Below, piece by piece: positions 38,176 to 47,375 of a stretch of DNA of 64,000 bases. This DNA comes from Triatoma infestans. Lineage: Eukaryota; Arthropoda; Insecta; Hemiptera; Reduviidae. The translations under genes and the position numbers were made by a program. Position 1 is the first letter of the stretch; each line of letters opens with the position of its first letter. The stretch lies in assembly GCA_011037195.1 (NCBI GenBank), contig JAAEAF010005051.1, forward strand, positions 1-64,000, read 5' to 3'. A model generated the notes under the pieces. The model did no database searches and had not been told where the DNA came from. It worked only from the letters and a program-made list of their open reading frames with translations.

Positions 38176-38243
38176 ACTAATCAGGAGTGGGAGAATCGGA
38201 GTAAAAAAAAGTTGAGTGAACGTTTTTACTTTCTCTTAAAAGG

Positions 38244-38442
38244 ACGAGTTTTAGTGTGATGGTCAGGAGCGCAAGTAATGTGACTTGTAACTAGGAAGGT
38301 CCCCAGTTCGAGTCCCACGTATTTATACTAGCTTAAAAAAAAGTTATTAGCAAAGTGTGTGGTTCCGCCCCTGTACACGACACCTAATTTTGTAGTTGGA
38401 CGTTAAACCCGCCTGAAAAATAGGCTAATTTTATTTACTTTA
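38244..38442 (+). repeat. SINE-B copy (tRNA-derived)
   Basis: Head with an A-box-like GTGATGGTCAGGAGCGC and a B box CCCAGTTCGAGTCCCACG (38302-38319). A shared tail CGACACCTAATTTTGTAG, TTGGACGTTAAACCCGCC also occurs in reverse at 41880-41935. Distinct from SINE-A in head and tail. Confidence 0.8.
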
Positions 38443-38444
38443 CT

Positions 38445-39240
38445 TTACTTTCTCTTACTCCTAGAGAGAGAGAGAGAGAGTATTCCATCGTATCAAATTT
38501 TCGATATCAAGTTTTTCACCGGATATACAAGTTTCGTGATCCTGTGAGTCCAAAAAAAAGTGGCTTTTTGGAAAATTATCGATTTTATATGAGTGTAATT
38601 GTGTATTGTATATGTGTATGTACTTATTATGTGAACAGCATAATTCAAAAAACTAAAAATTATAGGAAATTCTTCAAACTTGACCCATTTCAGTATCCAG
38701 CTATTCCTCAACCAGAAATTACCACTTTACTGAAAGGATTTTATAAGTTTTTTATTTTATTTTCCTAAAAACGGCTTGAGCGATTTTCTATGAACTGGTT
38801 AACACCAGCTGCAGATATAAAGGAGTTGGAACTTGTATTTGAAAGATTTTTTCTTGGAAAATTCATTTAAGGTAGGTGTTTAAGGGGAGTGGCGGGTGGC
38901 GTTATAATTTCCACTAAAGTGCTATTTTAGTCAATTATATGATTCTATTATCTAAATAATATTAATTAGAATAAAATATATTGACAAAATTCCTAGTTTA
39001 ATGAAAATCGGTTGACTAGAAGTGCGACTTTACTAAACAGTTTTTTTCCACTTTTCTGCAATTTTCTTCATAAAAACAGCAATTTGATATGCTAACCATG
39101 AATAATCTTTTGCGTAAAAGTTCAATTAAGGAGATTTTTGGATGTTGGATCAGGTATTAAAATTGGTTTTATTAATTTTAAATATCTAGGAAGAATGATA
39201 AGTTTGAAGAAAAAAATATGCCATTCCAAAGTCGTGAATT
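38445..39240 (+). repeat. Rep-A copy
   Basis: ACTTTCTCTTACTCCTAG left end (38446-38463) followed by an (AG)n tract, TTTTTCACCGGATATACAAG, then AACGGCTTGAGCGATTTTC and TTGACTAGAAGTGCGACTTT. Confidence 0.75.
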
Positions 39241-39359
39241 ATATTTCACCCCAGATATTTTGTTTTATTTTGTGAACATTATCATGGTTACTGGCTCATA
39301 AATTAGAGTTTAATGAATAATCAAATTATGTTCATTTTAGATCATTATTCACTTATTAA

Positions 39360-39740
39360 CGTATCATAGTTCGAATAGCGTCTGTTCGACTTTCCAGTTA
39401 ATATTATTTACATGGGATATTACAGGTTTTCAACGGTAATTGCTTTTGCGTAAACATGCTTATTATTCCCAGTTCTATTGCAGATAGATTCTGCGATGTA
39501 ATAGTATATATAAACCCAATTGGGTGAGAGAGAAGACAGCTTTCCGAGCGAGAGGAGTATATTTGCCAGCATGCAAAATTGTAGTCCATGTAACAAGGCG
39601 CTAACAATATGGCCGTTTACACTAACTAAGAGGAAGAGAGACAAAGAGAAAGCACAAGCTCTGTATAAAGAGCTTAATAAAGAGCTATGGTTCTCTCTAT
39701 TTGTCTGACCGTGCCGTAGTATGATTGCATAACAGGATTA
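39360..39740 (+). repeat. Possible solo LTR (weak)
   Basis: A TATA-box-like TATATATAAACCC (39505-39517) is followed about 155 bp later by TTAATAAAGAGC (a possible polyadenylation signal) and a T-rich downstream element. The composition is more GC-rich than its flanks. I could not fix termini or a target duplication. Confidence 0.3.
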
Positions 39741-39799
39741 CAAGAGACCAGCACATTCAAAATTAGATATCTGTTGCATGAAACAGTATTAGATGTGAA

Positions 39800-40141
39800 A
39801 CTAAATTTCACAAACGATTGCACACACAGAATGATCGAATGAAAAATGGTTTTTAAAATGTTTCATTTAAAGTAACCCGTTGGTTAAAGGAAAATGTGAA
39901 AATGTCAAGTTAATTCATCTATTCCGTTAGCCGATTTTTCATAAATCTAGGAATTTTAGCAGCACTTTTGATTCTCTTCAACATGGATTGATTATGGAAC
40001 TTGTAAAATATACGGAAACGGCTCCACTGCGGGAAGTCACATAAAATTCACCTATTTCTCCCAGAATCCTCGAAAAATCACCTTTTTGGGGGTAAAAATA
40101 TTTTAAATGACTTTATGTTTACAAAGTTCAAAGAAAATCAA
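39800..40141 (-). repeat. Rep-A copy, minus orientation, left part of an interrupted copy
   Basis: Minus-strand blocks leading to GTTCAAAGAAAATCA at 40128-40142, where the PLE remnant begins. The Rep-A sequence resumes at about 41770 (AAAAGAAAATCATGTTC). Confidence 0.6.
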
Positions 40142-40200
40142 ACAAGCTAAAAAATTAGTTAGCTGGGGCCAAAGAAGAAACTTTATTTTTTAAAAAGTTT

Positions 40201-40241
40201 ATTCGGTGTTTCGGACACTTTTGGTGTCCTTCCTCAGGAAC
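40201..40241 (-). ncRNA. Hammerhead-like motif, HHR-3 left copy
   Basis: Minus strand: GTTC, CTGAGGA, stem II GGACAC/GTGTCC (6 bp, plus-strand 40213-40218 and 40224-40229), GAAA, then CACC where GTC is expected, and GAAT partly pairing with GTTC. Core is intact except the cleavage triplet. Confidence 0.65.
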
Positions 40242-40385
40242 TACAAAACAAAAAATATGGATATCAAGAAAATTGTATGATAAAATTAAAACATAACAAT
40301 TAAACAATATTAGAAAGATATGATACCTGTTAAGGAAGAATGGAGTTCAAGACATTTTCCGTGGTAGCCTGCTTCATTTTGTGGT

Positions 40386-40423
40386 CATCGACCGGTTTCG
40401 GGCGTTCGCCTATCTTCAGGATG
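40386..40423 (-). ncRNA. Hammerhead-like motif, HHR-1 copy c (core intact)
   Basis: Minus strand: CATC, CTGAAGA, stem II GGCG/CGCC, GAAA, CCGGTC, GATG. All core positions fit CTGANGA...GAAA...GTC; stem I is CATC/GATG and stem III is the palindrome ACCGGT. Confidence 0.7.
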
Positions 40424-40537
40424 CGTTTTTTTCAGACAGTGTGACAACACAGACTTGCACAGAGCAAATTCAGTTTCACATGCTCTTGCCTGAATTTGCT
40501 CTGTGCAAGTAGTGTTGTCACACTGACTGAAAAAACG

Positions 40538-40574
40538 CATCCTGAGATGGGCGAACGCCCGAAACCGGTCGATG
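40538..40574 (+). ncRNA. Hammerhead-like motif, HHR-1 copy d (one core base lost)
   Basis: CATC, CTGAGA (one base short of CTGANGA), stem II GGGC-GAAC-GCCC, GAAA (40561-40564), CCGGTC, GATG. The deletion in the core should impair it. Confidence 0.65.
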
Positions 40575-40899
40575 AACCCAAAATGAAGCAGGCTACCACG
40601 GAAAATGTCTCTGATGCTTTCCAGCTCTACGGAACAACCATCACAACAACGAAGAATGGAGAGTTAAATGTTGGGAGAGGTTATTGTTTGGTTGTAGAGT
40701 AAGGCATGCTTGCAAAGAAAGGGGAAATTTTTCCAAGCTGGGAATTATGAAGAGTTTAGGAATGAAAAACAAATCAATTAGTAATTATAACAGAGAATTA
40801 ATGAATATAAATAAACTAGAAAATGCGTGTGGAAAGTATAGAAAGTCGGTCTGTGTAATTTAGTGGGGGGGGGGGGGGCTTTTTTGAGGAAGCGGAAAA

Positions 40900-41330
40900 T
40901 GTTGTTGCAAGAACAGTTAATGACGCCCTTGCCTTTTTTGTAGTTGATTAGAGTTAGGGTGAGGTTAATGTGAATGGATTCAGAAAGAAGTCGCTTCAGG
41001 TGGTTGGAATGGATGGTTAGGAGAGAAGCATTTCGGAGATCAAAGGAGTGGGCAAGGGTGAGTGCATGTTTTGTGAGGGCTGTACTGTCAATTTTTTGTC
41101 TATTCATGTTGTCTAAGCCTCTTTCGTAGGTGTTATTTTGATTCTCTAATGTAACATGCGTTACAGTTTGGTGCACTGCAAAGTATGCTGTAAACAGAGT
41201 TCGTTTTGTCATGAGTTTCAATGGGATCTTTGAGTTTAGAGAACAGTTGAGGAGTAAAGACCAGATTTGAGGTTGGGAATGATAGACCTTAGAATATAAA
41301 TGATTTTGTATCAGATGGTATTTGTGTAGA
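40900..41330 (-). pseudogene. Penelope-type GIY-YIG endonuclease remnant
   Basis: The minus-strand frame read from 41371 includes KIDSTALTKHALTLAHSFD (about 41104-41048) followed by LLTIHSNHLKRLLSESIHI, the pattern of the second half of the GIY-YIG nuclease in Penelope-like elements (a His-rich helix, Phe-Asp, then an Arg-x-x-x-Glu helix). The upstream segment that should carry the GIY and YIG strands is frameshifted and not convincing. The reverse transcriptase part is absent. Confidence 0.55.
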
Positions 41331-41662
41331 TGAAAGAACGGAATATAGATGGCTCGGGCATGGACTGGCATGTGGTTTTTAAAATGTTGTTTTTTAGTTT
41401 ACGGAATGTTTTGAGGACGAGGTGATTTGGATAATGATTTTGTAGTAGAATGTTGTGTATTTTGTTGGTATTGTCGTTTTGGAATGGAGGTGTAGACAGG
41501 TTTAATGGCTCGGCTATATAAGTTTTTGATGGAATTAATTTTATGATGTAAGGGCTGATTTGAAAGGATATGTAAATAGGTTTGGTGTACCAATTGTATG
41601 TGAATGTTTGGTATGGTTGTCGTATTATTAGAGTGTCTTGACATCCATTTTTTTGTTTTGAA

Positions 41663-41703
41663 GTTCCTAAGGAAGGACACCAAACGTGTCCAAAACGTCG
41701 AAC
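41663..41703 (+). ncRNA. Hammerhead-like motif, HHR-3 right copy (core mutated)
   Basis: GTTC, CTAAGGA (G5 replaced by A), stem II GGACAC/GTGTCC (41675-41680 and 41686-41691), AAAA in place of GAAA, ACGTC, then GAAC pairing with GTTC. Stem I and stem II are perfect. Two core changes predict loss of activity. Confidence 0.65.
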
Positions 41704-41766
41704 AAACTTTTTAAAAAATAAAAAGTTTCTTCTTTGGCCCCAGCCAACTAATTTAATAGCTTGTTT

Positions 41767-41868
41767 AATTACCAACGGTCAAACATAAATATTGTTTACA
41801 TTAAAAGAAAATCATGTTCTTTCTTTCGATAAAATTGCAAAAAAATCTGAATTCTCATTTAGTGAAAG
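41767..41868 (-). repeat. Rep-A, right part of the interrupted copy
   Basis: Continuation of the minus-oriented Rep-A copy after the PLE (AAAAGAAAATCATG, AAAATTGCAAAAAAATC, TTCTCATTTAGTG). Confidence 0.5.
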
Positions 41869-42070
41869 TAAAGTAAAGTAACGCCTATTTTTTCAGGCGG
41901 GCTTAACGTCCAACTACCGAATTAGGTGTCGTGGACGGGGGCGGAAGCACCTACTTTACTATTAACATTATTTAAACAAATATAAAATTTAGCAGTTATA
42001 CGCTGGACTCGAACTGGGGTCCTCCCACTTACAAGTCCATGCTCATAACCACTGCACCAACACCCGCCCC
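41869..42070 (-). repeat. SINE-B copy
   Basis: Minus strand: head GGGCGGGTGTTGGTGCAGTG with B box CCCCAGTTCGAGTCCAGCG (plus-strand 42003-42021) and tail CCACGACACCTAATTCGG, TTGGACGTTAAGCCCGCC. Second copy of the family seen at 38244-38442. Confidence 0.85.
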
Positions 42071-42849
42071 TTCTCATTTAGTAAAAAATAATGTTTCCGT
42101 TTAAGCACTGGAAACTTTCAATTTGCTTCCAACAATGTTTTTTTTCTTAATTACCTTGTTCACATACATACATACATACAAAGTAGGCATAACTGTTAGA
42201 AGCGCAGACCGCAAAGCTATGGTATTGCGGTATTGGATTTGATATTATTTGATGTTTTTACTATAAGTAATAATATAAGTAAATTAAGTTTGTTATTTGC
42301 CTTCTCCATAACAAGCGATCAGTAGTTACATGTACAGCTCTACTGAAAAAAAATAGGCATTACCTAGTTTACATACTGATTTTTTTTTTTCACATACACA
42401 AAAAATTATAATTCCAGTCACTGGTTAAAAAAAAAAAGGAAAAAAACTGTTTGCAATACTGTTTTGATAGAATGAAATTATAATCGAATCAGAATCCAAT
42501 TAGGGTTCGATTTGCCCCCTTTTTCCAGAATCGAGACATTGTTCCTAAAATGTCGACTAGTCTTTTGCCCTAAATTTTTTCTCTTTACGTTTACTTATAG
42601 CATATATTTGGGTTGATCTAAATATTTTATATTTTACCTGATTTCATTCATTCATTTACCTGATAGCATTCATTTTTGTCTTTATATGTTGATATTTTTG
42701 TTAATCTACATTTATATTTTTTGTCGTCCTTAAGTTCAATCGCTTGATAAGACCTTAATTTGATATTGAAAATTGCTATAACTTGGTAAAAATCTGACGA
42801 AGAAGATCTATATAAGAACTTCTAGTTTTCTTACATTTTCTTGTTGGAG
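42071..42849. other. No gene recognised
   Basis: AT-rich, no supported features. Confidence 0.5.
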
Positions 42850-43680
42850 AAAGTTTGATGTCAAATATTAGAAATTGAGTTGTCACCAAAAATACATATA
42901 CTGAGGTCCTCCCTTGGAGAGACTTTCTCTCTTTCTCAGTATGTGTGTCGCCACAGTTGGACAGAATGTAGTAGTGAAAATGTAGTTACAATTAACGACC
43001 ACAAACGTAATTGTGATTGGTTTTCCAGTTTTATTATTTTTTTCACTAATTAGTTTGTAGTTGGAACTCATTAATAAAACTAATAGTTGAGAAAATGTAG
43101 TTACAAAAGCAATTATCAACTTGAATGTAGTTTTATGTAGTAGGACTAGATATAGTGCTATAGTAGGACTGGGATACAGTCAAAGCTAAGACATTGCATC
43201 AGACTGTTTGTCTGTATTCCAAGACAGGTTGGGAAGGTTGCTTATTTACTTACTATTGTGACGAGCGCTTAGTGTACCTGATCTCTCAGCAGCATTATAG
43301 TATTTTGATTGTTCATGTATTCGACGACTTTCGTAAACTTTCGACCTAAGTCGGTTATAATAGTTCCTTCACTTGCCGAAGTTCAAGAAATTTTGGTCGG
43401 ACTCTAGTAAATTCTGGAATCCAACACGAAAGTTTAGGTCAAAATCCGTCAACCGGAAAATAATTGTTTCTTTTTTTTTTAGTTTTTCGCGATTTCTTAA
43501 AAAATGGCTCTCAAAAGATTTTTCTATAAACTACGTAGTACACTGCACACATTTTTCCAATAAGCCTTAGGCTTACTCAGAGTGCAAATAAATGTTCCAC
43601 CATCTGATGAAAGTTAAAAATGACTAAAATGAACATTTAGTAAAAACTCCGAAAGAAATTTAGGAAGTGAAACATAAAAT
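42850..43680 (+). repeat. Two Rep-A fragments
   Basis: 42850-43120 has the left-half blocks (TTGTCACCAAAAATAC, TGAGGTCCTCCC). 43360-43680 has AAAATCCGTCAACCGGAAAA (43440-43459), GATTTCTTAAAAAATGGCTC and a degenerate end. About 240 bp of unassigned sequence lies between. Confidence 0.55.
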
Positions 43681-44290
43681 AAAAATACCTGCAAAGGAGT
43701 GTTTAACAGTATTATTGTAATACATAAAGACAAAACATTATTCGAGTATATGTAGGTGGATCACCATGTCTGTTGACAATCCAACCTATACATCTTGGCT
43801 GACGGTTTGGAAAAACGATGTTCCTTCTAGTAGTACAATAGATGAATGTCTCCAAACACCATACCGGCAGCAGTTACTGAGACTTGTTGTTCTACTAAGG
43901 ATACAACATAGCATCTTTACATTTAATACCATACATACTGTAACGCTATTTCCCCCGAATTTTTATTTTTTTATTGAATCACATAAATAAGTATAAAGTC
44001 TTATTTAAAATAAAAAAAATTGTAGTTTTCATGCTAGCACTTTATCACACTACTAGGTAGCAAAATCCACAAAAGAAGTAACCTTCCACGCCCTACGAAC
44101 CAATCAAAAATTGCATCATTAAAGCTAATAATTATCATAAATAGTCCAAGTATGTAGATACATTTACATAATTATGTGTATCATCTCTGCCAATTATAAT
44201 CAACCAATTTTTTTTTTGACATTTAGTTAGTATGATACATAAATATTACTGTGGAAAACCAAACCTTTACATCTTACTTCTTTAGGACAT
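43681..44290. other. No gene recognised
   Basis: The frame at 43766-43990 has no recognised motif. Otherwise AT-rich. Confidence 0.45.
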
Positions 44291-44645
44291 AATTGCTACC
44301 TGAATTTTTGGAATTTTTCTCGAAAACGGTTATAATGATATTCTTTAAACTTGGAATACTAACTGCTCTGATATAAATGTATTACTTTTATTGGTAATAA
44401 TTTTTCCGGCTAATTGGTTTATGAATGTACTGAGGAATTAAATTAAAAATGTCAAATTTCAAATGTTATTGGAATATGTTCTGTAGTGGCGCTTTCTTCT
44501 GGGCTGTAATAAAACCACTTCGAATGTTGCCTTAACAACCTTATCGAGTGATGGCTTGGTTACATATACGCTCACCGAAAAATTTGTCAATTCTGTAACT
44601 GCAATTATGAGAAAATAGTAAAAATGTATCAAACCAGATTTTATT
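44291..44645 (+). repeat. Rep-A fragment
   Basis: TTTTTCTCGAAAACGGTTATAATG, TTAAACTTGGAATACTAAC and a degraded right end (TATCAAACCAGATTTT). Confidence 0.6.
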
Positions 44646-45440
44646 TTTACTTTCTAGAGCATTTATGTTTTTTTTTATTTAATTAATTGTTGCATTTAGA
44701 ATTTTACTTCATGGATCTTGAACTAAAATTGCCTGCTTATTGAATACGTAATTTCAGCACGTACTTCTCTATGCTCAAGTATTACCACTCTAAAAATGCA
44801 TTAAGCATTCTAAAAATGTACACAGTAAATAAATTCCAAGTTTGAACCAAATTGAGATAAGAAAAAAAGTTTAGTGATTTATCGACCTTATATAAATCGA
44901 GTTTTCTATTTTGTAATGTGCATTGTGGTAATAATATAGCAGTTCCATTCATATAGTAACTTCTAGTATACTCCCTTGGGCCAATCGATCAATCTGAACT
45001 TTAACAATCGATTAATGCAGTAACTTTTTTTATACTGCCCATCGATCTTATTATCTCCCCTAGGTGGTGGCTAAACTATCTGAAGTTTATATTTAACAAA
45101 TCGATAATTTTGTTCATTTTCTGTTTCTTATTTAACAAAAGAAAAAGAAAAAGATCTTATAATTATTACAGTTGAAAAAGAACAGTTAATGGTAGTTTTC
45201 CGAGGCGCGGATGTTGGGTGATTAAATCAAAATGCCAAGATGTTTACTTCTCTATCTTTTATAATAGCTTTTATGTCTTTTTTTAATTCTTGTGAGCTGC
45301 CCCATCTTTCTTAGTTTTTCTTATTCTTCTTTCATTTTCTTTCTTCTAGTGGTCATTTCTATTAACTCTTTACTTTCATTTTCAGCAAAACAAAAGGAAG
45401 TCGTTAATTTATAGGAAAATTGTACAAAATAAGCCTCTAA
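44646..45440. other. No gene recognised
   Basis: AT-rich spacer upstream of the Polinton-like insertion. Confidence 0.5.
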
Positions 45441-45474
45441 AATTGTTGTGATTGTGGTTGGTCCCCAGAGCTGG
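45441..45474 (-). repeat. Distal end of the HHR-1 copy split by the Polinton-like element
   Basis: On the minus strand this reads CCAGCTCTGGGGACCAACCA then CAATCACAACAA, matching the HHR-1 end at 40620-40650. The other part of the same HHR-1 copy lies at 52857-52990. Confidence 0.7.
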
Positions 45475-45848
45475 AGTAGGGTAGAAATGTTACAACTGGC
45501 GCAACCCCTTTGTCCCCCGCCTACAAAATTCGCTGGATAGGAGGGTGTTCTTCAGCCCTTCCTCAGCTCACCGTAGCTAAGGCGATGGGGAGTGTGGTGT
45601 AGTGGGTATATAGCTGTCTCAACATTACCTATATCATTATCTCTCTCACTAGCGTTAGCCCCCCTGTTCATCTATAGCCCACGCTCTCTATAGTTTGTAA
45701 TTATAATATTAATAAAAAATAAATAAATAAATAAATATTATAAATAAAACTTAATAATATTTGTGTAATCAAATACAAAATTTGTCATTTAGCTGTCTTA
45801 TACTCCAGTCGTTACCCTTTGAGGTCACCAGCACTATTGTATTTGTTT
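45475..45848 (+). repeat. Left terminal inverted repeat of the Polinton-like element
   Basis: 374 bp, nearly identical to the reverse complement of 52483-52856. Similarity stops at ATACAATAGTGC/ATTTGTTTT, so the accessory cassettes lie just inside the repeats. Confidence 0.9.
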
Positions 45849-46078
45849 TTTTTTATTTTATTTATTTTTTTTTTTTTAAACAAAATTTTAACCACTGAGA
45901 TATTTTCTTTTAACACAGATTATCACTCCCCCCTAGCTCTGTCTTTATTAAAGCTCTTTAATTGAATTAAATTTTTTATAATTTTATAAAATTAGTAAAA
46001 CGTAATAATAATTTTTTTAAGTGGGGATTTCTATATAACAACAGATCACCTTAATGCTGTATTCACTTAGTGTGTACA
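45849..46078 (+). promoter_or_regulatory. Leader region with TATA-like box upstream of gene A
   Basis: Non-coding T-rich segment between the repeat and gene A. A TATATAA at about 46031-46037 stands some 40 bp before the ATG at 46079, suitable for an inward promoter. Inferred only. Confidence 0.4.
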
Positions 46079-46390
46079 ATGGCAGATCAGTGGAATGAGA
46101 TTAAAGTTAGTGAAAACTATAGGAAGTTTATTACAGCATTACCAGGCATCACTTTAGCCAACATGGATTTAGCAATGACATATATCGATATAGATTCTAA
46201 CTTGAAAGAATTAGAAGAACTATCAAGATCTTTTTTTATAAAAACCACTAACGGACACTATGAAAACTGCGAATGGTGTAATCCCAAAATTGCGATGAAA
46301 GCTGATGCCTGTGTGTGTGACAGAATAGGTTGGATATCGCACTATATTCATTGCGCCTTAAACTATTTGTTCGTTGAAAAAGAGGGGTAA
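46079..46390 (+). CDS. Accessory protein A (left copy), unknown function
   Basis: A 103-residue protein starting at ATG 46079 (MADQWNEIKVSENYRKF). I do not recognise the family. The N-terminal half looks helical; the C-terminal half carries four cysteines and a histidine in a pattern Cys-x2-Cys (CEWC) ... Cys-x-Cys (CVC) ... His-Cys (IHC), which could bind zinc. It is the first gene inside the left terminal repeat and is transcribed inward, 47 bp before gene B. A diverged, broken paralogue occupies the mirror position at the right end (52326 to about 52040), sharing the Met-Ala-Asp-x-Trp-x-Glu-Ile start and the Tyr-x-Lys-Phe-Ile motif. That conservation suggests the gene was functional. No role is assigned. 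Confidence 0.75.
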   Translation: MADQWNEIKVSENYRKFITALPGITLANMDLAMTYIDIDSNLKELEELSRSFFIKTTNGHYENCEWCNPKIAMKADACVCDRIGWISHYIHCALNYLFVEKEG

Positions 46391-46437
46391 TCGATGTAAT
46401 AGCATCTTTTAGATAACTTATTTTCTCAGTCGTGAAC

Positions 46438-46773
46438 ATGTCTACTTACATTGGATTACAACTTACAACAAGTTTCTCTTTGAATACTAGCAACACTAAG
46501 CTAGTGGTGCTAGGTTTGTCAGAATTAGGTGAACCTTTGATAGCTTTGAAATCACAAAAGAAGAGTGATCTTATCTATCTGACTGAAGAAGAATGGAATA
46601 TGCTGCAAAATAGTAAGAAAATTTGTAATAATTTCTTTAGCAAGAAAAACAAACTCTCTACTAGTGAAATTCAATTGCTGTTGTACATCAAGCACATCAA
46701 TTCTGTTTGTAATGTATTTAAGTTGCCCTTCAGTTTTATCGAATTTGGAGATGATATATGCGATCTTATATAA
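46438..46773 (+). CDS. Accessory protein B fused to antisense capsid sequence (chimeric ORF)
   Basis: A 111-residue frame from ATG 46438. Residues 1 to about 80 (IGLQLTTSFSLN, GEPLIALKSQKK, IYLTEEEWNML) match the right-end protein B' at 51485-51958 step by step, up to LSTSEIQL. After that the match ends. From about 46700 the opposite strand continues the capsid-type frame that starts at 47003, so the last 25-35 residues of this ORF are antisense of that gene. The simplest reading is a deletion junction near 46675-46702 that removed the end of B, the polymerase region and the rest of the capsid gene. B's core has a faint resemblance to PC4-like single-stranded-DNA binders (beta strands, then a Leu-Thr-x-x-x-Trp helix), which I would not rely on. 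Confidence 0.65.
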   Translation: MSTYIGLQLTTSFSLNTSNTKLVVLGLSELGEPLIALKSQKKSDLIYLTEEEWNMLQNSKKICNNFFSKKNKLSTSEIQLLLYIKHINSVCNVFKLPFSFIEFGDDICDLI

Positions 46774-47003
46774 TTTGCTATGGCATCAACTTCATAGGTA
46801 CCTGTAGGTAAACTGATCACTTCATTGCCATATTAAAATTTGTTGTTTACATTTTCAGTAACGTTGGGTGTGGAGTTGTAAGATTGAAAGCTAAGCAATC
46901 CAACACTATAGCCACCAACACCAACATCCGATAAATTAATTGGGGGGAAAATATCAGCACTAAGAACGCTGGATGTTCCAGTTAACGTGAACGTATAAGA
47001 CAT
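46668..47003 (-). pseudogene. Truncated capsid-type (jelly-roll-like) protein fragment
   Basis: Starts at ATG 47003, only 18 bp after the protease stop, as third gene of a minus-strand run (phospholipase, protease, capsid-type). Codons read SYTFTLTGTSSVLSADIFPP, then GLLSFQSYNSTPN and NNKF, followed by an in-frame TAA (about 46830), then SLPTGTYEVDAIANYIRSHI and LKGNLNTLQTEL. These are the N-terminal beta-rich blocks of a protein that co-occurs with adenain-like protease, phospholipase A2 and DUF8207 genes in Polinton-like loci. I recall it as a capsid or penton-type protein, but am not certain which. Similarity stops near 46702, where gene B sequence begins. It is doubly broken: in-frame stop and loss of its C-terminal part. 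Confidence 0.55.
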
Positions 47004-47021
47004 GACTGAATCCTTTATTCT

Positions 47022-47375
47022 TTAAAATGCATTATTATATAGAAATTGTAAACATAAATGTCCACAGTAAGGTGTATTCCAATCTTGAAATCTCTTTCTA
47101 TTGTACATTATGTCACAACCATTTAAGTAACATAACAATTCCAATGGTGGTCTGAGATTGCCAAACGGATCAAAGTAATCGACTCTATTTCTTTTTTTAA
47201 TATAGGCAACCCAATGAGTTCCTGCGTTGTGTACAGAATCTAAATTTACAATTGCACATTCATCAGTTTTAGGAAACTTTGGCAACCTATCACGCATGTA
47301 TATACCTCTAAAATGTGGAATATCTTCAGCAAATTTCATCAACTCTATATCTGTTAGTGCTCTATTAGGAAGTAG
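47022..47375 (-). CDS. Adenain-like cysteine protease
   Basis: Related to the adenovirus maturation protease, a C5/Ulp1-fold enzyme that cleaves capsid precursors in the particle. Visible catalytic set: His in AGTHWVA, acidic residue in YFDPFG, Gln in RFQDWNTPYCGHLC and Cys seven residues later, the same Gln-Cys spacing as in adenain. The first in-frame ATG is 47339, giving 105 residues, shorter than usual. In the same frame, codons from 47375 (Leu-Leu-Pro-Asn-Arg-Ala-Leu-Thr) look like the family's true N-terminal helix, but no ATG precedes them: the frame is continuous with the upstream phospholipase gene except for one TGA (47378-47376). So either a start codon was lost or the protease is made by readthrough. 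Confidence 0.85.
   Translation of the reverse strand, partial: LLPNRALTDIELMKFAEDIPHFRGIYMRDRLPKFPKTDECAIVNLDSVHNAGTHWVAYIKKRNRVDYFDPFGNLRPPLELLCYLNGCDIMYNRKRFQDWNTPYCGHLCLQFLYNNAF

Larger units (their letters stand above)
40346..40650. mobile_element. HHR-1 palindrome with 11-bp target duplication
   Basis: Left arm 40351-40473 and right arm 40490-40610 are near-perfect reverse complements with a 16-bp spacer. The unit is flanked by GAAGAATGGAG at 40335-40345 and 40651-40661. The right arm extends about 40 bp further than the left and ends in CATCACAACAAC. No coding capacity. The duplication shows it moved as a unit, presumably by a PLE's enzymes. Confidence 0.8.
40142..41766. mobile_element. 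Decayed Penelope-like element bounded by inverted HHR-3 repeats
   Basis: Two inverted arms, about 40142-40268 and 41638-41766, share CTTTTTAAAAAATAAA, TTCTTTGGCCCCAGC and a hammerhead-like motif each. Between them the minus strand carries a GIY-YIG-like coding remnant, which is the endonuclease type fused to reverse transcriptase in Penelope-like elements. An HHR-1 unit is inserted at 40346-40650. The element sits inside a minus-oriented Rep-A copy. No reverse transcriptase core is visible, so this is an internally deleted or 5'-truncated copy. Confidence 0.7.

Noticed and set aside
40778..41371. Complete Penelope endonuclease gene
   Set aside because: Only the second half of the GIY-YIG region is convincing; the first half is shifted and the reverse transcriptase is absent.
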